Both the position numbers and the translations under genes were made by a program. Source: LMUY01 sp965199095 (lineage in GTDB: Bacteria > Pseudomonadota > Alphaproteobacteria > Acetobacterales > Acetobacteraceae). From it: 64,000 bases of DNA. The stretch covers positions 310,001-374,000 of the forward strand of contig CBDAQM010000006.1 in the NCBI GenBank assembly GCA_965199095.1. Reading direction: 5' to 3'. Positions 37,001-44,200 of the stretch are shown here, piece after piece; positions within the stretch are counted from its first letter, which is position 1, and each line of letters begins with the position of its first letter. The notes under the pieces are model-generated. The model was not told where the DNA came from and made no database searches. It worked only from the letters and a program-made list of their open reading frames with translations.

Positions 37001-37397
37001 CGCGGTCGACCGCCTGCCGCTGACCCCGAACGGCAAGGTGGACCGCAAGGCGCTGCCGGACGCGGTCGCGGCGCCCACCGCGGCGGCCGAGCCGCCCCGC
37101 TCCGCGCTGGAGCGCACGCTGGCGGAGATCTGGACCGCGGTGCTGCACCGCCCGGTGGGGCGCGGCGACGACCTGCTGGCGATGGGCGCCGACTCCATCC
37201 AACTGTTCCAGATCACGGCGCGGGCGAACGCGGCCGGCGTGACGTTGCTAGCCCGCCACCTGCTGCAGCATCGCACGGTCGCGGCCGTGGCCGCCGCCTT
37301 GGGCGACGAAGCGGCGACGCCGGGCGCGGCGCCCGCTGCTGCCATCCCGTCGCTGCAGCAGTTCCGGCGCGACCGCAAGCTCACGGTCGGGGTCTGA
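28044..37397 (+). CDS. Hybrid NRPS-PKS synthetase: A-PCP-KS-AT-ACP-aminotransferase-C-A-PCP
   Basis: A 3117-residue assembly-line enzyme starting at GTG 28044. Domain order: adenylation A1 (about 1-470, YTSGSTG near 139, Lys463); PCP1 (Ser529); KS from 579 with Cys757, His893 and His929; AT with GHSVG Ser1191 and HAFH at 1287-1290, which indicates malonyl-CoA; ACP (Ser1506); a class III aminotransferase (about 1640-2075, PLP Lys1916); C with HHIVCDG (His2215-2216, Asp2220); A2 (YTSGSTG near 2670); PCP2 (Ser3051). No KR, DH or ER is present. The specificity residues read by eye are DALWLGGTFK for A1 (valine-like) and DILQLGMIWK for A2 (glycine). The layout matches MycA/ItuA (mycosubtilin/iturin) but with an amino-acid-loading A domain instead of an acyl ligase. 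The PCP1 motif is unusual (DGGATS), and a repeat interrupts the A1-PCP1 linker. The next protein starts 2 nt after this stop. Confidence 0.92.
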   Translation: MFRQFQAIAATNPDRLAVVGPCRLTYADLSRRADAIARAARLAGLRPGGRAALLTGRSADAVAAMLGVLQAGAAYVPVDPALPAAARDAILADAAPAVILADHAVAASAPVLRLDQDLPDAPDCPAAASDREAPAYVMYTSGSTGTPKGVVAPCRGVLRLVLGADFVSLTDHDVMLHAAPLGFDASTLEIWGALLNGGTLAILPDAVPSLDAIGEAIARHGVTVAWLTSGLFHAMVEQRVAALAPLKQLLAGGDVLSPSHVARALAALPGTTLINGYGPTENTTFTCCYRIPRDHPADAPVPIGRPIRGTDVVILDEDGQPVPPGEAGELCAGGDGVALGYLNRPDLTARAFRPGPDGRVLYHTGDRARMRADGVVEFGGRTDRQVKIRGKRVALDEMEAELRREPAVQDAAILMQDGRAVAYVTGSVDGVALRHALLARLPEHMAPATITVLDAMPLTRNGKLDRKALPAAAHRPSPLWRGSGEGSVHATLTPTLSQREREISGVWRRVLGREDFPIDANLFDGGATSIDVVRAHAAMLDAGLPVALTDLFAYPSIASLAGHLAGGATRRSARTERSMDGIAVIGMAARLPGADDVAAFWQNLCDGVESIRRFTPEELEDSFPAATRADPAFVAARPVLDGIDQFEPGFFGMTKRNAELTDPQHRLCLELAWEALESAGYDPVNIPGRIGVFAGSSPNSYLLRNVLADRQAVLRFTSEYQTGSYPTLLGAGADFLATRIAYKLDLRGPAVTVSTACSTSLVAIAQGCAALRAGDADMVLAGGVSITLPQQRGYLHEAGGLASADGHVRPFDAAASGTVFGSGAGIVLLKRLSEAVADGDHIHAVIAGIATNNDGAGKVGFTAPSVSGQVACIADAQAQAGFPPASIGYVEAHGTATPLGDPIEFAGLRQVFGAEGACVLGSVKGNVGHLDAAAGVTGLIKAVLSVEHATVPGTLHFTAPNPAITLAGSPFSITAQTQPWSGPLPRRAAVSAFGVGGTNAHAVLDQAPAAGTMAGRAHQVLVLSARSETGLAEARRRLATHLATHPEQPLADIAYTLQTGRRRFPHRLAIACTSHADAVAGLEGGRAATGQGAGGGVAFLFPGQGAHYADMGKALFQDEPVFRAAVDQCADILLPLLGLDLRTFLYPVDDAAKQALLGTGLAQPALFTIGYATARLWQSWGVQPAAMLGHSVGEFVAACLAGVFSLEDALGLIAARGRLMASLPGGAMIAVRLAEAELLPLLGDAMDLAAANAPSLSVAAGPYDAAEALEAELTRRSVMHRRLHTSHAFHSRMMDDAVAGLREAAARVTLSAPTLPVISGVTGAAMTAEQATSPDYWAQHCRAPVRFAAGLETLLAKAPAALLECGPGRTLTTLALQGAARGGAVAVAPSLPDAGRETDEHSTIADALARLAASGIEPDWRVVHGPGRRRVPLPTTPWERTRCWIDEPEATTPRLLEPAPIMDQPLPAPATDDTMQDLVALFEELSGDRLAGADPGANFLQLGFDSLFLGQVAQQIRSRFAVGVTFRQLMGELGSFAALAKHVAAGRPARAPTPVAAVAVPITHATVPAGAAPAGAAALMQQQVAAMSALFAQQLSALGGAQAAPAAQAAPDPPPASAPENTARFDAFKVVAAGSGGLTPSQRAHVAALVAATVARTPASKRMTAEARSHLADPRAAAGFRPDWKEMTYPIVAVRSAGPLIWDADGNAYVDLVNGFGQTAYGHAPSFVTEAVHRQLDRGFEIGPQAELAGRVAARFCAMTGNERMTFCNTGSEAVMAAMRIARTVTGRTRIVTFAGSYHGQFDEVLVKAAPKGTRPVAPGIPLESVGNNIVLEYGAPAALDWIRAHGDELAAVMFEPVQSRHPAVQPRDFAHALRAITEAAGICLIFDEVVTGFRVHPGGMQAVYGVRADLATYGKVVGGGLPVGILAGRAAYMDALDGGDWRYGDDSTPDAAVTFFAGTFVRHPLALAAVDAVLTHVEAGGPALQAEIGGRTATLAARLNDALAARHLPRCIEHFASWFYFKLPDPLAMLLYPNMRLRGVHIQEGFPCFLTTTHGAAEIDSIYSAFVDSLDAMQAAGMLLPAGAPAPAAPVEAKLTEAQMEVWLACQLGDAASCAFNEGISLHLHGALDVAALRGAVDRVFDRHDALRARFSPTGDRMTIGPATPLDLAVLDEPLDALLDAEARTPFDLVAGPPARLRLVRVAADHHVLVLTAHHIVCDGWSINTILSELADPGALPPALSFAAYAARQTAVRGEADLAWWRDQFATVPAPLDLPSDRPRPALRSFRGGTRRLALDAAALGRIKAAGAASGCTLFATLLAAVGIMVGRLANRSDVVIAVPAAAQSQLEDEVLVGHCANLLPLRTAWTDDTAFASHLGSVRHVVLDAYEHQDCTLGTIVRALDLPRDLSRLPLTDVQFNLERLAEGMAMPGLTLSCTANPKAFVNFDLFFNAVESKEGLAIDCDFNADVFDPATVDRWLGHLRTVLAAVAADPAQPVGAIPLLSDHERQDLLHGLNDTAAPLPDAPVHTLIERQAARTPHATAARFGDATVSYGMLDAQANRMARLLLTYATPGDRVAVMLDRTPDMLAVLLGAWKAGLAYVPLDPSHPPARLAHILADADVALLVTDGTGPTLDAPVLDLRAARDAVAAQPATPPAASALADPPAYVIYTSGSTGLPKGVEIGHVALGNLLLSMGREPGIKPGDIWLAVTTVSFDIAGLELWGPLVAGAQVVVASRADAADGYRLRDLLHATGATIMQATPATWRMLLETGWTPGALRMLCGGEALPRTLADRLLADHSELWNMYGPTETTIWSAVERVGEGAITIGHPIANTVLHVLDAEDRLAPVGVPGHLHIGGAGLAAGYRNKPELTAERFIADPLSPGAKLYRTGDSARRLPDGRVQVLGRIDSQIKLRGYRMEPGEVEHALTTRCGVAEAAVALRDGPGGEPRLLAWVVLRPGAALDEAAIRATLRGLLPEYMVPAGFVAVDRLPLTPNGKVDRKALPDAVAAPTAAAEPPRSALERTLAEIWTAVLHRPVGRGDDLLAMGADSIQLFQITARANAAGVTLLARHLLQHRTVAAVAAALGDEAATPGAAPAAAIPSLQQFRRDRKLTVGV
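29468..29550. repeat. Dispersed CCCTCTCCC repeat, copy 4, inside the synthetase gene
   Basis: Two linked palindromes (ACCCTCGCCC...GGGTGAGGGT and ACCCTCACCCCGACCC with CTCTCCCAAAGGGAGAGGG) lie in frame in the linker between A1 and PCP1. They add residues such as PLWRGSGEGS and TPTLSQRERE, which are the translation of the repeat rather than of a synthetase domain. The frame stays open through it. Confidence 0.85.
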
Positions 37398-37399
37398 CG

Positions 37400-39394
37400 G
37401 TGGATATCGGCACGCCCGTGTCCGGCGGCGGCACTGGGGTCCACTACCCGGCCTCGCTGGCCCAGGCGCGGTTCTGGCTGCTGGATGCGCTGGATCCCGG
37501 CACGCCCTCGCTGAACGTCGCGGTGCGATGGAGCCTGCTCGGCCCGGTCAGCCATGCCGCCGTCGAGGCGGCGATGCGGCGGATCGTCAGCCGGCACGAA
37601 ATCCTGCGCACGGCCCTGCACAATTCAGACGGCATCCCCGTGCAGATCGTCCAGCCAGCGATGCCGTTCCAGGTCAGCTTCCGCGACCTGACCCACCTGC
37701 CGCTGGCCGACAGCATGGCGGAGGCCGACCGGCTCGGGGCGGAGGCGGCTCGTACTCCGTTCGCGCTCGAAGCCGGCCCATTGATCCGCGCGGCGCTGAT
37801 CGCGCTGGCGCCGGGGAACGCACGGCTGTTGTTGACCATGCATCACGCGGTCTGCGACGGATGGTCGGTCGGCGTGCTGGCGGATGAGATCACCCGCTTC
37901 CTCGCGGGCGCCCCGCCGCTGCCGGAGCTGCCCCTGCAATACGGCGACTATGCCGAGTGGCAGCAGGCGTGGCTGCAAAGCCCGGCGCTGGACGCATCGA
38001 CCGCCTACTGGACGCGGCAGCTTGCCGGCTTGCCCTACGTGACCGTGCCACCCGACCACACGGCGGAGTCGCGCGGGCCAAGCGCCATTACCTCCCTCCT
38101 GTTGTCGCGTGCGCTGACGGATGGCATGTCCGCCATGGCGATCCAGCAGGGTTGCACGCCGTTCGCGGTGGCGCTGGCCGCACTCGGGCGGATGCTGCAA
38201 GCCCGCACCGGGGCCGAGGACATCCCGGTCGGCACGCAGGTCGCCGGGCGGACGGAGGTCGAGCTGGAGGGGATGATCGGCCCCTTCATCAACACGCTGG
38301 TGCTGCGGCTGGACCTGTCGGGCGGGCCGGATTGGGCGACCCGCGTGGCGCGCGCGGCGGACACGGTGGCGGACGCGCTCAGCCACCATGCCATGCCGTT
38401 CGAATTGCTGATCCGCGCGCTCAACCCGCCGCGGACCCAGCGTCGCACGCCGCTGTTTTCCGTCAACTTCATCTTCCAACGCTCCTTCGTGTCGCCGTTC
38501 GAGGGCGGCGGCATCAAACTGGTCGACCTGCCGAGCCACTCGGCCGGGGCGCTCTACGATCTGAACTTCTTCATGGTGGAGCGGCCGGACGGCTGGCGCG
38601 CCTCGTGCGAATACGACACCGCGCTGTTCCATGCGGCGAGCGTGGAGGCGATGCTGGCGGAATGGCGCCACGCCCTGTCAGGCCAGGCGATCGAGCCCGT
38701 GACATCAGCCGACCCGGTGCTCGACCGGCTCGGACTGATCTGGTGCGACATCTTGGGGCTGCCGGGCGTGGCGCCGACCGACGGTTTCTTCGATCTCGGC
38801 GGCCACTCCCTGCTGGCCGCGCGGATGCTGGCTCGGGTCGAGGCGGAGTTCGGCCAGCGGGTCGGCATGGCCGCCCTGTTCACCGACAGCACGCTGGGCG
38901 GGTTGGCCGCCCGGCTGTCCCCGCCCACACAGGATGCCGGGCCGCCGCTGGTTGCCATCGGGGATCCGGACCAGTGGGCGGCGTTGCAGGGGGCGGTCGG
39001 CCGCAGCCGCGCCTTCCGTTGCATGCCGGATGCTTCGCCGGACGCCGTGACCCGGCTGTTCCCGACCGGCAAGCTGGTCGTGCTCGGCGCAGGCGCGGAC
39101 GGAGAGGCGGCGCTGAAACTGGCGCAGGGCCTGGAGGCGGCGGGCCGAAGCGCGATGCTGGTGCTGCTGGACGCGGCGCCGCCCGCGGTCGCCAGCGGCG
39201 TCTGGCGCGCGTTGCGCGGCCCACGCACAGCGATGCCGCCCTTCAAAGGCAGGACCTTGCTGTTCCGCCGCCACCGCTCTCAGCAGGATTTGGTGGGTGG
39301 CTGGGCGCGGCATCTGGGCGGGGAGTTGGACGTCATCCCCCTGCCCGCCGACGGCTGGCCCGAGCTGGTGGCCGAGCGAATCGCGGCAGCATGA
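37400..39394 (+). CDS. NRPS protein: condensation-PCP with degenerate thioesterase-like tail
   Basis: A 664-residue synthetase starting at GTG 37400, two bases after the large synthetase stop, so the proteins are made together. The C domain (about 1-430) has intact HHAVCDG (His148, His149, Asp153). The PCP has FFDLGGHSLL with Ser470. There is no adenylation domain. Residues about 500-664 align in outline with a type I thioesterase: LVVLGAGADGEAALKLAQGLEAAGRSAMLVLLD matches the region around the nucleophile elbow, and GWARHLGGELDVIPLPADGWPELV the His region. The catalytic Ser (GHSxG) is replaced by GAGADG and no His follows the ADG, so this tail should be inactive. Its PCP must be loaded in trans or receive a non-standard acceptor. 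Confidence 0.85.
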   Translation: MDIGTPVSGGGTGVHYPASLAQARFWLLDALDPGTPSLNVAVRWSLLGPVSHAAVEAAMRRIVSRHEILRTALHNSDGIPVQIVQPAMPFQVSFRDLTHLPLADSMAEADRLGAEAARTPFALEAGPLIRAALIALAPGNARLLLTMHHAVCDGWSVGVLADEITRFLAGAPPLPELPLQYGDYAEWQQAWLQSPALDASTAYWTRQLAGLPYVTVPPDHTAESRGPSAITSLLLSRALTDGMSAMAIQQGCTPFAVALAALGRMLQARTGAEDIPVGTQVAGRTEVELEGMIGPFINTLVLRLDLSGGPDWATRVARAADTVADALSHHAMPFELLIRALNPPRTQRRTPLFSVNFIFQRSFVSPFEGGGIKLVDLPSHSAGALYDLNFFMVERPDGWRASCEYDTALFHAASVEAMLAEWRHALSGQAIEPVTSADPVLDRLGLIWCDILGLPGVAPTDGFFDLGGHSLLAARMLARVEAEFGQRVGMAALFTDSTLGGLAARLSPPTQDAGPPLVAIGDPDQWAALQGAVGRSRAFRCMPDASPDAVTRLFPTGKLVVLGAGADGEAALKLAQGLEAAGRSAMLVLLDAAPPAVASGVWRALRGPRTAMPPFKGRTLLFRRHRSQQDLVGGWARHLGGELDVIPLPADGWPELVAERIAAA

Positions 39395-40305
39395 CGCGCG
39401 CGGCGATTCCGGCGGGCGCGGCCCCGCGCCAACGCAAATTGGTCCGGCGCCTCGCCTTCGCCCTCGGCGGCCTCCTGGTCCTGGGCGGGGCCGGTCCGGT
39501 CACGCGCACGCTCGACGTGCCTGGCCGCGACGGCGTGCCCGGCCACGCGCTGCGCATGCTGCTGTGGTCGCCCGAGACACCGGGCCGGCACCCCCTGCTG
39601 GTCTATCAGCCAAGTTGGGGCGGGCAGGCCGGAGAAAACTCCCACCTGGCGGCGGCTTTGGCGCAGGCCGGCTTCACCGTCGTCGCCGTGGATTACGCAA
39701 CGGCGCAACCGCCGCAATTTGCATCGTACATCCAGCGGATGCAGCTTCCGCTTGACCTGTCCTCAGCCGCGGCGCTGCGCCGCACGACCGTGGAGGGCGA
39801 CTGGCGCGCCGTGGTGCTGGCGACGGATTCCTCCGTCGTGCTGGACCTGCTGCCGGAGGCGGAGCAGGCGCCGAGCGCCGGCATCCTGGGCTGGTCGTTC
39901 GGCGGCGCCGTGGCGGCGGAGGCGTGCCGGCAGGACAGCCGGTTCAAGGCATGCCTGAACATGGATGGCTGGATGTTCGGGCCAGCGGCGGATGATCCGT
40001 CCCGGCAACCCTACCTGGTGCTCAGCGGCGACCCGTTCCCGGACCTGCCGCACACCGCCACGACCCCGGCGGCGGAAATGGACGAACGGGACGCCGCGCG
40101 GTTGCGCGCCCGGTTTGCGACGGTGGGCGGCAGTTATGCCGAGCTTCCGGGCATGGCCCACGAGGGCTTCAGCGACGCGGGTGACAGCGCCACCGTCCGC
40201 GTCTTGGTGACGGCCTTCTTCGGCCACGCGCTGCTGGGACATCCGGCCACGTTGCAGCCCCCGGCCGGGGTCATTTGGCGGCAGTTTCCAGGCCCCGCCG
40301 CGTAA
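39391..40305 (+). CDS. Alpha/beta hydrolase, probable product-release or tailoring enzyme
   Basis: A 304-residue alpha/beta-hydrolase overlapping the previous synthetase gene by 4 nt (ATGA). The nucleophile elbow GWSFGG places Ser169 as nucleophile, and His257 in GMAHEGF as the likely catalytic His; an acid between them fits the SGDPFPD region. LLVYQPSWGGQAGENSHLAAALAQAGFTVVAVDY supplies the oxyanion-hole strand, a pattern seen in platelet-activating-factor acetylhydrolase-like enzymes. The N-terminus has basic residues and a hydrophobic stretch (LAFALGGLLVLGGAG), so it may be membrane-anchored or exported. Because the adjacent synthetase has a dead thioesterase, this enzyme may release, hydrolyse or mature the product. 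If it is periplasmic, a late maturation step is more likely. Confidence 0.75.
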   Translation: MTRAAIPAGAAPRQRKLVRRLAFALGGLLVLGGAGPVTRTLDVPGRDGVPGHALRMLLWSPETPGRHPLLVYQPSWGGQAGENSHLAAALAQAGFTVVAVDYATAQPPQFASYIQRMQLPLDLSSAAALRRTTVEGDWRAVVLATDSSVVLDLLPEAEQAPSAGILGWSFGGAVAAEACRQDSRFKACLNMDGWMFGPAADDPSRQPYLVLSGDPFPDLPHTATTPAAEMDERDAARLRARFATVGGSYAELPGMAHEGFSDAGDSATVRVLVTAFFGHALLGHPATLQPPAGVIWRQFPGPAA

Positions 40306-40903
40306 CGCCCCAGCCGCGGCACGGCGCGGCGACCGAAGCGGCGTAGCCGGCGGGGACGGCGAGGTCCGTCACCTGCCACCCGGCCAGATGCACCCCCGGC
40401 AGGACGGCGATGGATTGGAGGTCGGCGATGCTGCCGCCCTTGGCCTTGATCACCGCCTCCTTCCGGGTCCAGCCGCGGAAGAAGGCAGCCTGCCGCTCGG
40501 CTTCGGCCAGACCGGCCAAATACGCCAGCTCCGTCCCGGTGAAGACCGTGTTGGCGAGGCCCGGCTCAACCGGCCGCACCGCCTCGACATCGATGCCCAC
40601 CGGGAAGTCGGCGACGGCGAACAGCGCCATGGGGCCGGAATGCGCGAGGTTGAAGTGGGGGCCGTCGCGCAGGAACGGCTTGCCGTTCGGACCGGTGCAC
40701 AGGGTCAGGTCCGGCGCTGGGACCCCGCACAGGCTGGCCAAGGTCTTGCGCAGGGCGGCACGCCCGGCCGTGAACCGCCGGCCGGCGTGGGGCACGATGA
40801 ACCGGCTCGCCCGCGCCTGTTCCGCCGCGGAGAGGACCGAGCCGTCGGCAAGGCTGGCGTCATCCAGATCCCATTGCCAGACGTTGACCTGACTAAGGCT
40901 CAC
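40271..40903 (-). CDS. 4'-phosphopantetheinyl transferase, Sfp type
   Basis: A 210-residue enzyme that transfers phosphopantetheine from CoA to the carrier-protein serines. Signature motifs are FNLAHSG, PVGIDVEAVRP (Asp105 and Glu107, metal ligands) and GWTRKEAVIKAKG (Lys148, Glu149, Lys153). The length is near that of Sfp. It faces the hydrolase gene tail to tail with a 35-nt overlap and most likely activates PCP1, ACP, PCP2 and the PCP of the second protein. The AcpS that serves fatty-acid synthesis should be encoded elsewhere. Confidence 0.9.
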   Translation of the reverse strand: MSLSQVNVWQWDLDDASLADGSVLSAAEQARASRFIVPHAGRRFTAGRAALRKTLASLCGVPAPDLTLCTGPNGKPFLRDGPHFNLAHSGPMALFAVADFPVGIDVEAVRPVEPGLANTVFTGTELAYLAGLAEAERQAAFFRGWTRKEAVIKAKGGSIADLQSIAVLPGVHLAGWQVTDLAVPAGYAASVAAPCRGWGVTRRGLETAAK

Positions 40904-41021
40904 CGCTCAACTCATCTCTCACGCTGGCTGGCGGCGAGGGCCGGGATGAGGGTGGAGGCTGGTCGACCTCGGCAAACATAGCTGGTTCCCCCATGATATT
41001 GCCGTGATTCGGGAGGGTGGA

Positions 41022-41264
41022 ATGAAGGTCACGATCGAAATCGACTGCACGCCGGACGAAGCCCGGAGTTTCATGGGCCTGCCCGACGTCAAGCCGATGC
41101 AGGCGGCGGTCATGGCCCATCTGGAGCGGCAAGCCGTGGACGCCGCCGACAGCTTCTCGCCGGACGCGATGCTGAAACTGTGGTTCACGACGATGCCGCA
41201 ATTGTCCTCCCAGATGCAGGACATGTTCGCCCGGATGATGACGAGCGGCGTCCCGCGACCCTGA
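41022..41264 (+). CDS. Small DUF6489-like protein
   Basis: An 80-residue acidic/hydrophobic protein, MKVTIEIDCTPDEARSFMGLPDVKPMQ at its N-terminus, then a helix with Met-rich repeats (PQLSSQMQDMFARMMTSG). From memory this matches DUF6489, common in alphaproteobacteria. The ATG at 41022 is preceded by GGGAGGGTGG, a strong ribosome binding site; six more codons upstream are possible but unlikely. It has some resemblance to phasin-like helical proteins, but no function is established. It ends 2 nt before the convergent transglutaminase gene stop. Confidence 0.75.
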   Translation: MKVTIEIDCTPDEARSFMGLPDVKPMQAAVMAHLERQAVDAADSFSPDAMLKLWFTTMPQLSSQMQDMFARMMTSGVPRP

Positions 41265-41266
41265 GC

Positions 41267-44200
41267 CTACGCGTAGGCGCGCAGGTCCAGCGTGCGGGGC
41301 AGTTCTGGCGAGGTGTCGCCCGTCGGCGGCGGCATCGGGCCGGGCGTGTGGCCGAACGGGAGGAAGCGGGCGCGGCGGCGCGCCTCCGCCTCGTTCGCGT
41401 TCACCGGGAACTTGTCGTAGGACCGGCCGCCGGGATGCGCGACGTGGTAGGTCAGCCCGCCGAGCGAGCGGCCGTTCCACCGATCGTAGATGTCGAACAC
41501 CAGCGGCGTTTGCGCCGGGATGGTCGGGTGCAGCGCGCTGTACGGCTGCCAGGCCTTGAACCGGATGCCGGCCACGAACTCGCCCGCCATTTCGGTCGCG
41601 CGCAGCGGCACCGCGACGCCGTTGCAGGCCAGGGCGAACCGCTCCGGCTGCCACGCCGTGACCCGCGCCTGCAGCCGCTCGACGGAGCTGTCGACGTAGC
41701 GCACCGTGCCGCCGCCGCCCGGCATCTCGCCCATGGCGTGCCAGGGCTCCAGCGCGTGCCGCAGCTCCAGCGCCATGTCGTGCACCGCCACGGTGCCGAT
41801 GACGGGGAAGCGGAACGCGCGATGCGGCTCAAACCACGCCGGGTCCAACTGCGCGCCGAACCCGGCGCCGTGCACCGCGAGTTCCTCCAGCGCGTCGCGG
41901 AAATCCTGCCAGACGTAGTGCGGCAGCATGAAATCATCATGCACCCGTGTGCCCCAGCGGATCAGCCGTCGCTCGTACGGCACCTGCCAGAACGCGGCGA
42001 CGGCGGTGCGCATCAGCAAGACCTGGGCGGCGGCCATCTCCGGATGGGGCGGCATCTCGAAGGCGCGGAACTCCACCAGGCCCAGCCGGCCGGAGGAACT
42101 GTCCGGCGAATACATCTTGTCGATGCAGAACTCGGTCCGGTGGGTGTTGCCCGTCATGTCCACCAGGATGTTGCGGAACAGCCGGTCGGTGATCCAGGGC
42201 GGCGGGGGCGCGTCCCGCTTCACCTGGGCGAAGGCGATCTCCAACTCGCGCACCGCATCCTGCCGGGCTTCGTCGATGCGCGGATGCTGGCTCATCGGGC
42301 CGATGAACAAGCCGCTAAAAAGAAAAGAAAGACTCGGATGGTTGTGCCAGAAGCCGAGCAGCGAGCGCAGCAAATCCGGCCGCCGCAGGAACGGGCTGTC
42401 CTCCGGCGTGGCCGCGCCCATCACCACGTGGTTGCCGCCGCCGGTGCCGACATGGCGGCCGTCCAGCATGAACTTCTCCGCGCGCAGGCCGCTTTGCCGC
42501 GCCTGCTCGTAAAGCTGCCCGGTATGGGCGACGATCTCGGCCCAGTTGGTCGCCGGGTGCACGTTCACCTCGATGACGCCCGGGTCCGGCGTCACCGAGA
42601 ACGCGTCCAGGCGACGGTCATACGGCGCCTTGTAGCCCTCCAGCACCACGCCCTGCTGCAGAGCGGCGGCGGTACGCTCCACACCGGCGACCAGCGCCAG
42701 CCAGTCCTCGGCCGACGGCAGCGGCGGGATATAGACGAACAGCAGCCCGCCCCGCGCCTGCACCGTCAGCGCCGTGCGCACGCCGCGTGCCCCGTCAAGC
42801 TGGCCCGGCCCAGGCAGCGCCGCGTGGGGCGGCAGCGCGGCCGTGGCGGCCATCGGGTCGGGCTCCGGCTCCTCCTCCACCTCCTTGGGGTCGATATAGG
42901 GCAAGGCGTTGAGCGGCAGGCGCACGCCCATGGAGTTGTCGCCCTGCACGAGGAAGATTTTGCCCTCGCGCATCTCCCACCGCTCGCTTTGCCAGCGGCG
43001 GGACGGCCCGGCGCCGAACCGCCGCAGCGGCAGCACGTAGCCGGCGACCGCGTCCAGGCCCTGGCTGAACACCCGGCGCAGCCGTTCCCGCTCCTGCGGG
43101 TCGCGGCTTTGGCTGGCTTCGGCCACGACGTTGGCCGGCAGGCGGCCCTCGCGCATCAGGAAATACGGCTGGTCCTCATAGGCCGGCATGGCGCAGTCCG
43201 CGGCCACGCCGAGCGTCGTGGCAAGCGTCCGCGCGAACCTCTCGGCATCGTCTGCCGTGGCAGCGCCGGTCGCCGTGTCCGGGTCGGTCAGCAGGGACGG
43301 GTCAGCCCAGACGGGATCGCCGTCGCGCCGCCAGGTGGCATGCAGCGCCCAGCGCGGGGTCTGCTCGCCGGGGTAGTGCTTGCCGGCGCCGTATTGCAGC
43401 GCCGCGCCGGCCGACCACAACCCCATCAGGCGGCGGATCAGCCGCCCGGCCTCGCGCCGCTTGGTGGGGCCGAGCGCATCGGTCGTCCACTCCGCCCCGT
43501 CGGGGTCGCGATCGGACACGAAGGTCGGCTCCCCGCCCATGGTCAGCCGCACATCCCCGGCGGCGAGCGCGGCATCGACCCGGTCGCCCGCCCGCTGGAT
43601 CGCCTGCCACTGCTCCGGCTCGTACGGCTTGGTCACGCGCGGCGTCTCGACCAGGCGGGTCACCCGCATCTCGAAGCCGAACTCGGTCCCCGCGGGCTCG
43701 ACCAGGCCGGAGATCGGGGCGGCGGAGAGCGGCTCCGGCGTGGCGGCGAGCGGGATGTGCCCCTCCCCGGTCAGCAGCCCGCTGGTGGCGTCCAGGCCCA
43801 CCCAGCCGGCGCCGGGCAGGTAGACCTCCGCCCAGGCGTGCAAATCGGTGAAGTCCTCGCTTGCCCCGGCCGGTCCCTCCAATGCGGCGACGTCCGGCTT
43901 CAGTTGGATCAGGTAGCCGGACACGAAGCGGGCGGCGTAGCCCAGGTTGCGGAACGCCTGCACCAGCACCCAGGCGCTGTCGCGGCAGGAGCCCTGCGCC
44001 TGCTCCAGCGTCTGCTGCGGCGACCACACGCCGGGCTCCATCCGCACGATGTAGCCGATGCGGTCGCGCACGGCCTGGTTCACTGCCACCAGGAAGTCGA
44101 TCGTCCGCTGCCCGGCGGGATGCAATTGCTCCAGCAGGGCGGTGAGTAGCGGGCCGGCCGGGTCGGGTTGCAGGAACGCGGCGAGTTCCGTGCGCAGGGT

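Noticed and set aside
32892..37202. A 1436-codon open frame on the minus strand opposite the synthetase
   Set aside because: It is antisense to a multidomain gene with intact catalytic motifs. Its composition (His/Arg/Gln/Gly-rich, no domain) is that of a high-GC shadow frame.
28044..37397. A ketoreductase or dehydratase domain in the PKS module
   Set aside because: Between the AT and ACP there is no NADPH-binding GxGxxG stretch or HxxxGxxxxP motif; the AT linker leads straight to the ACP.
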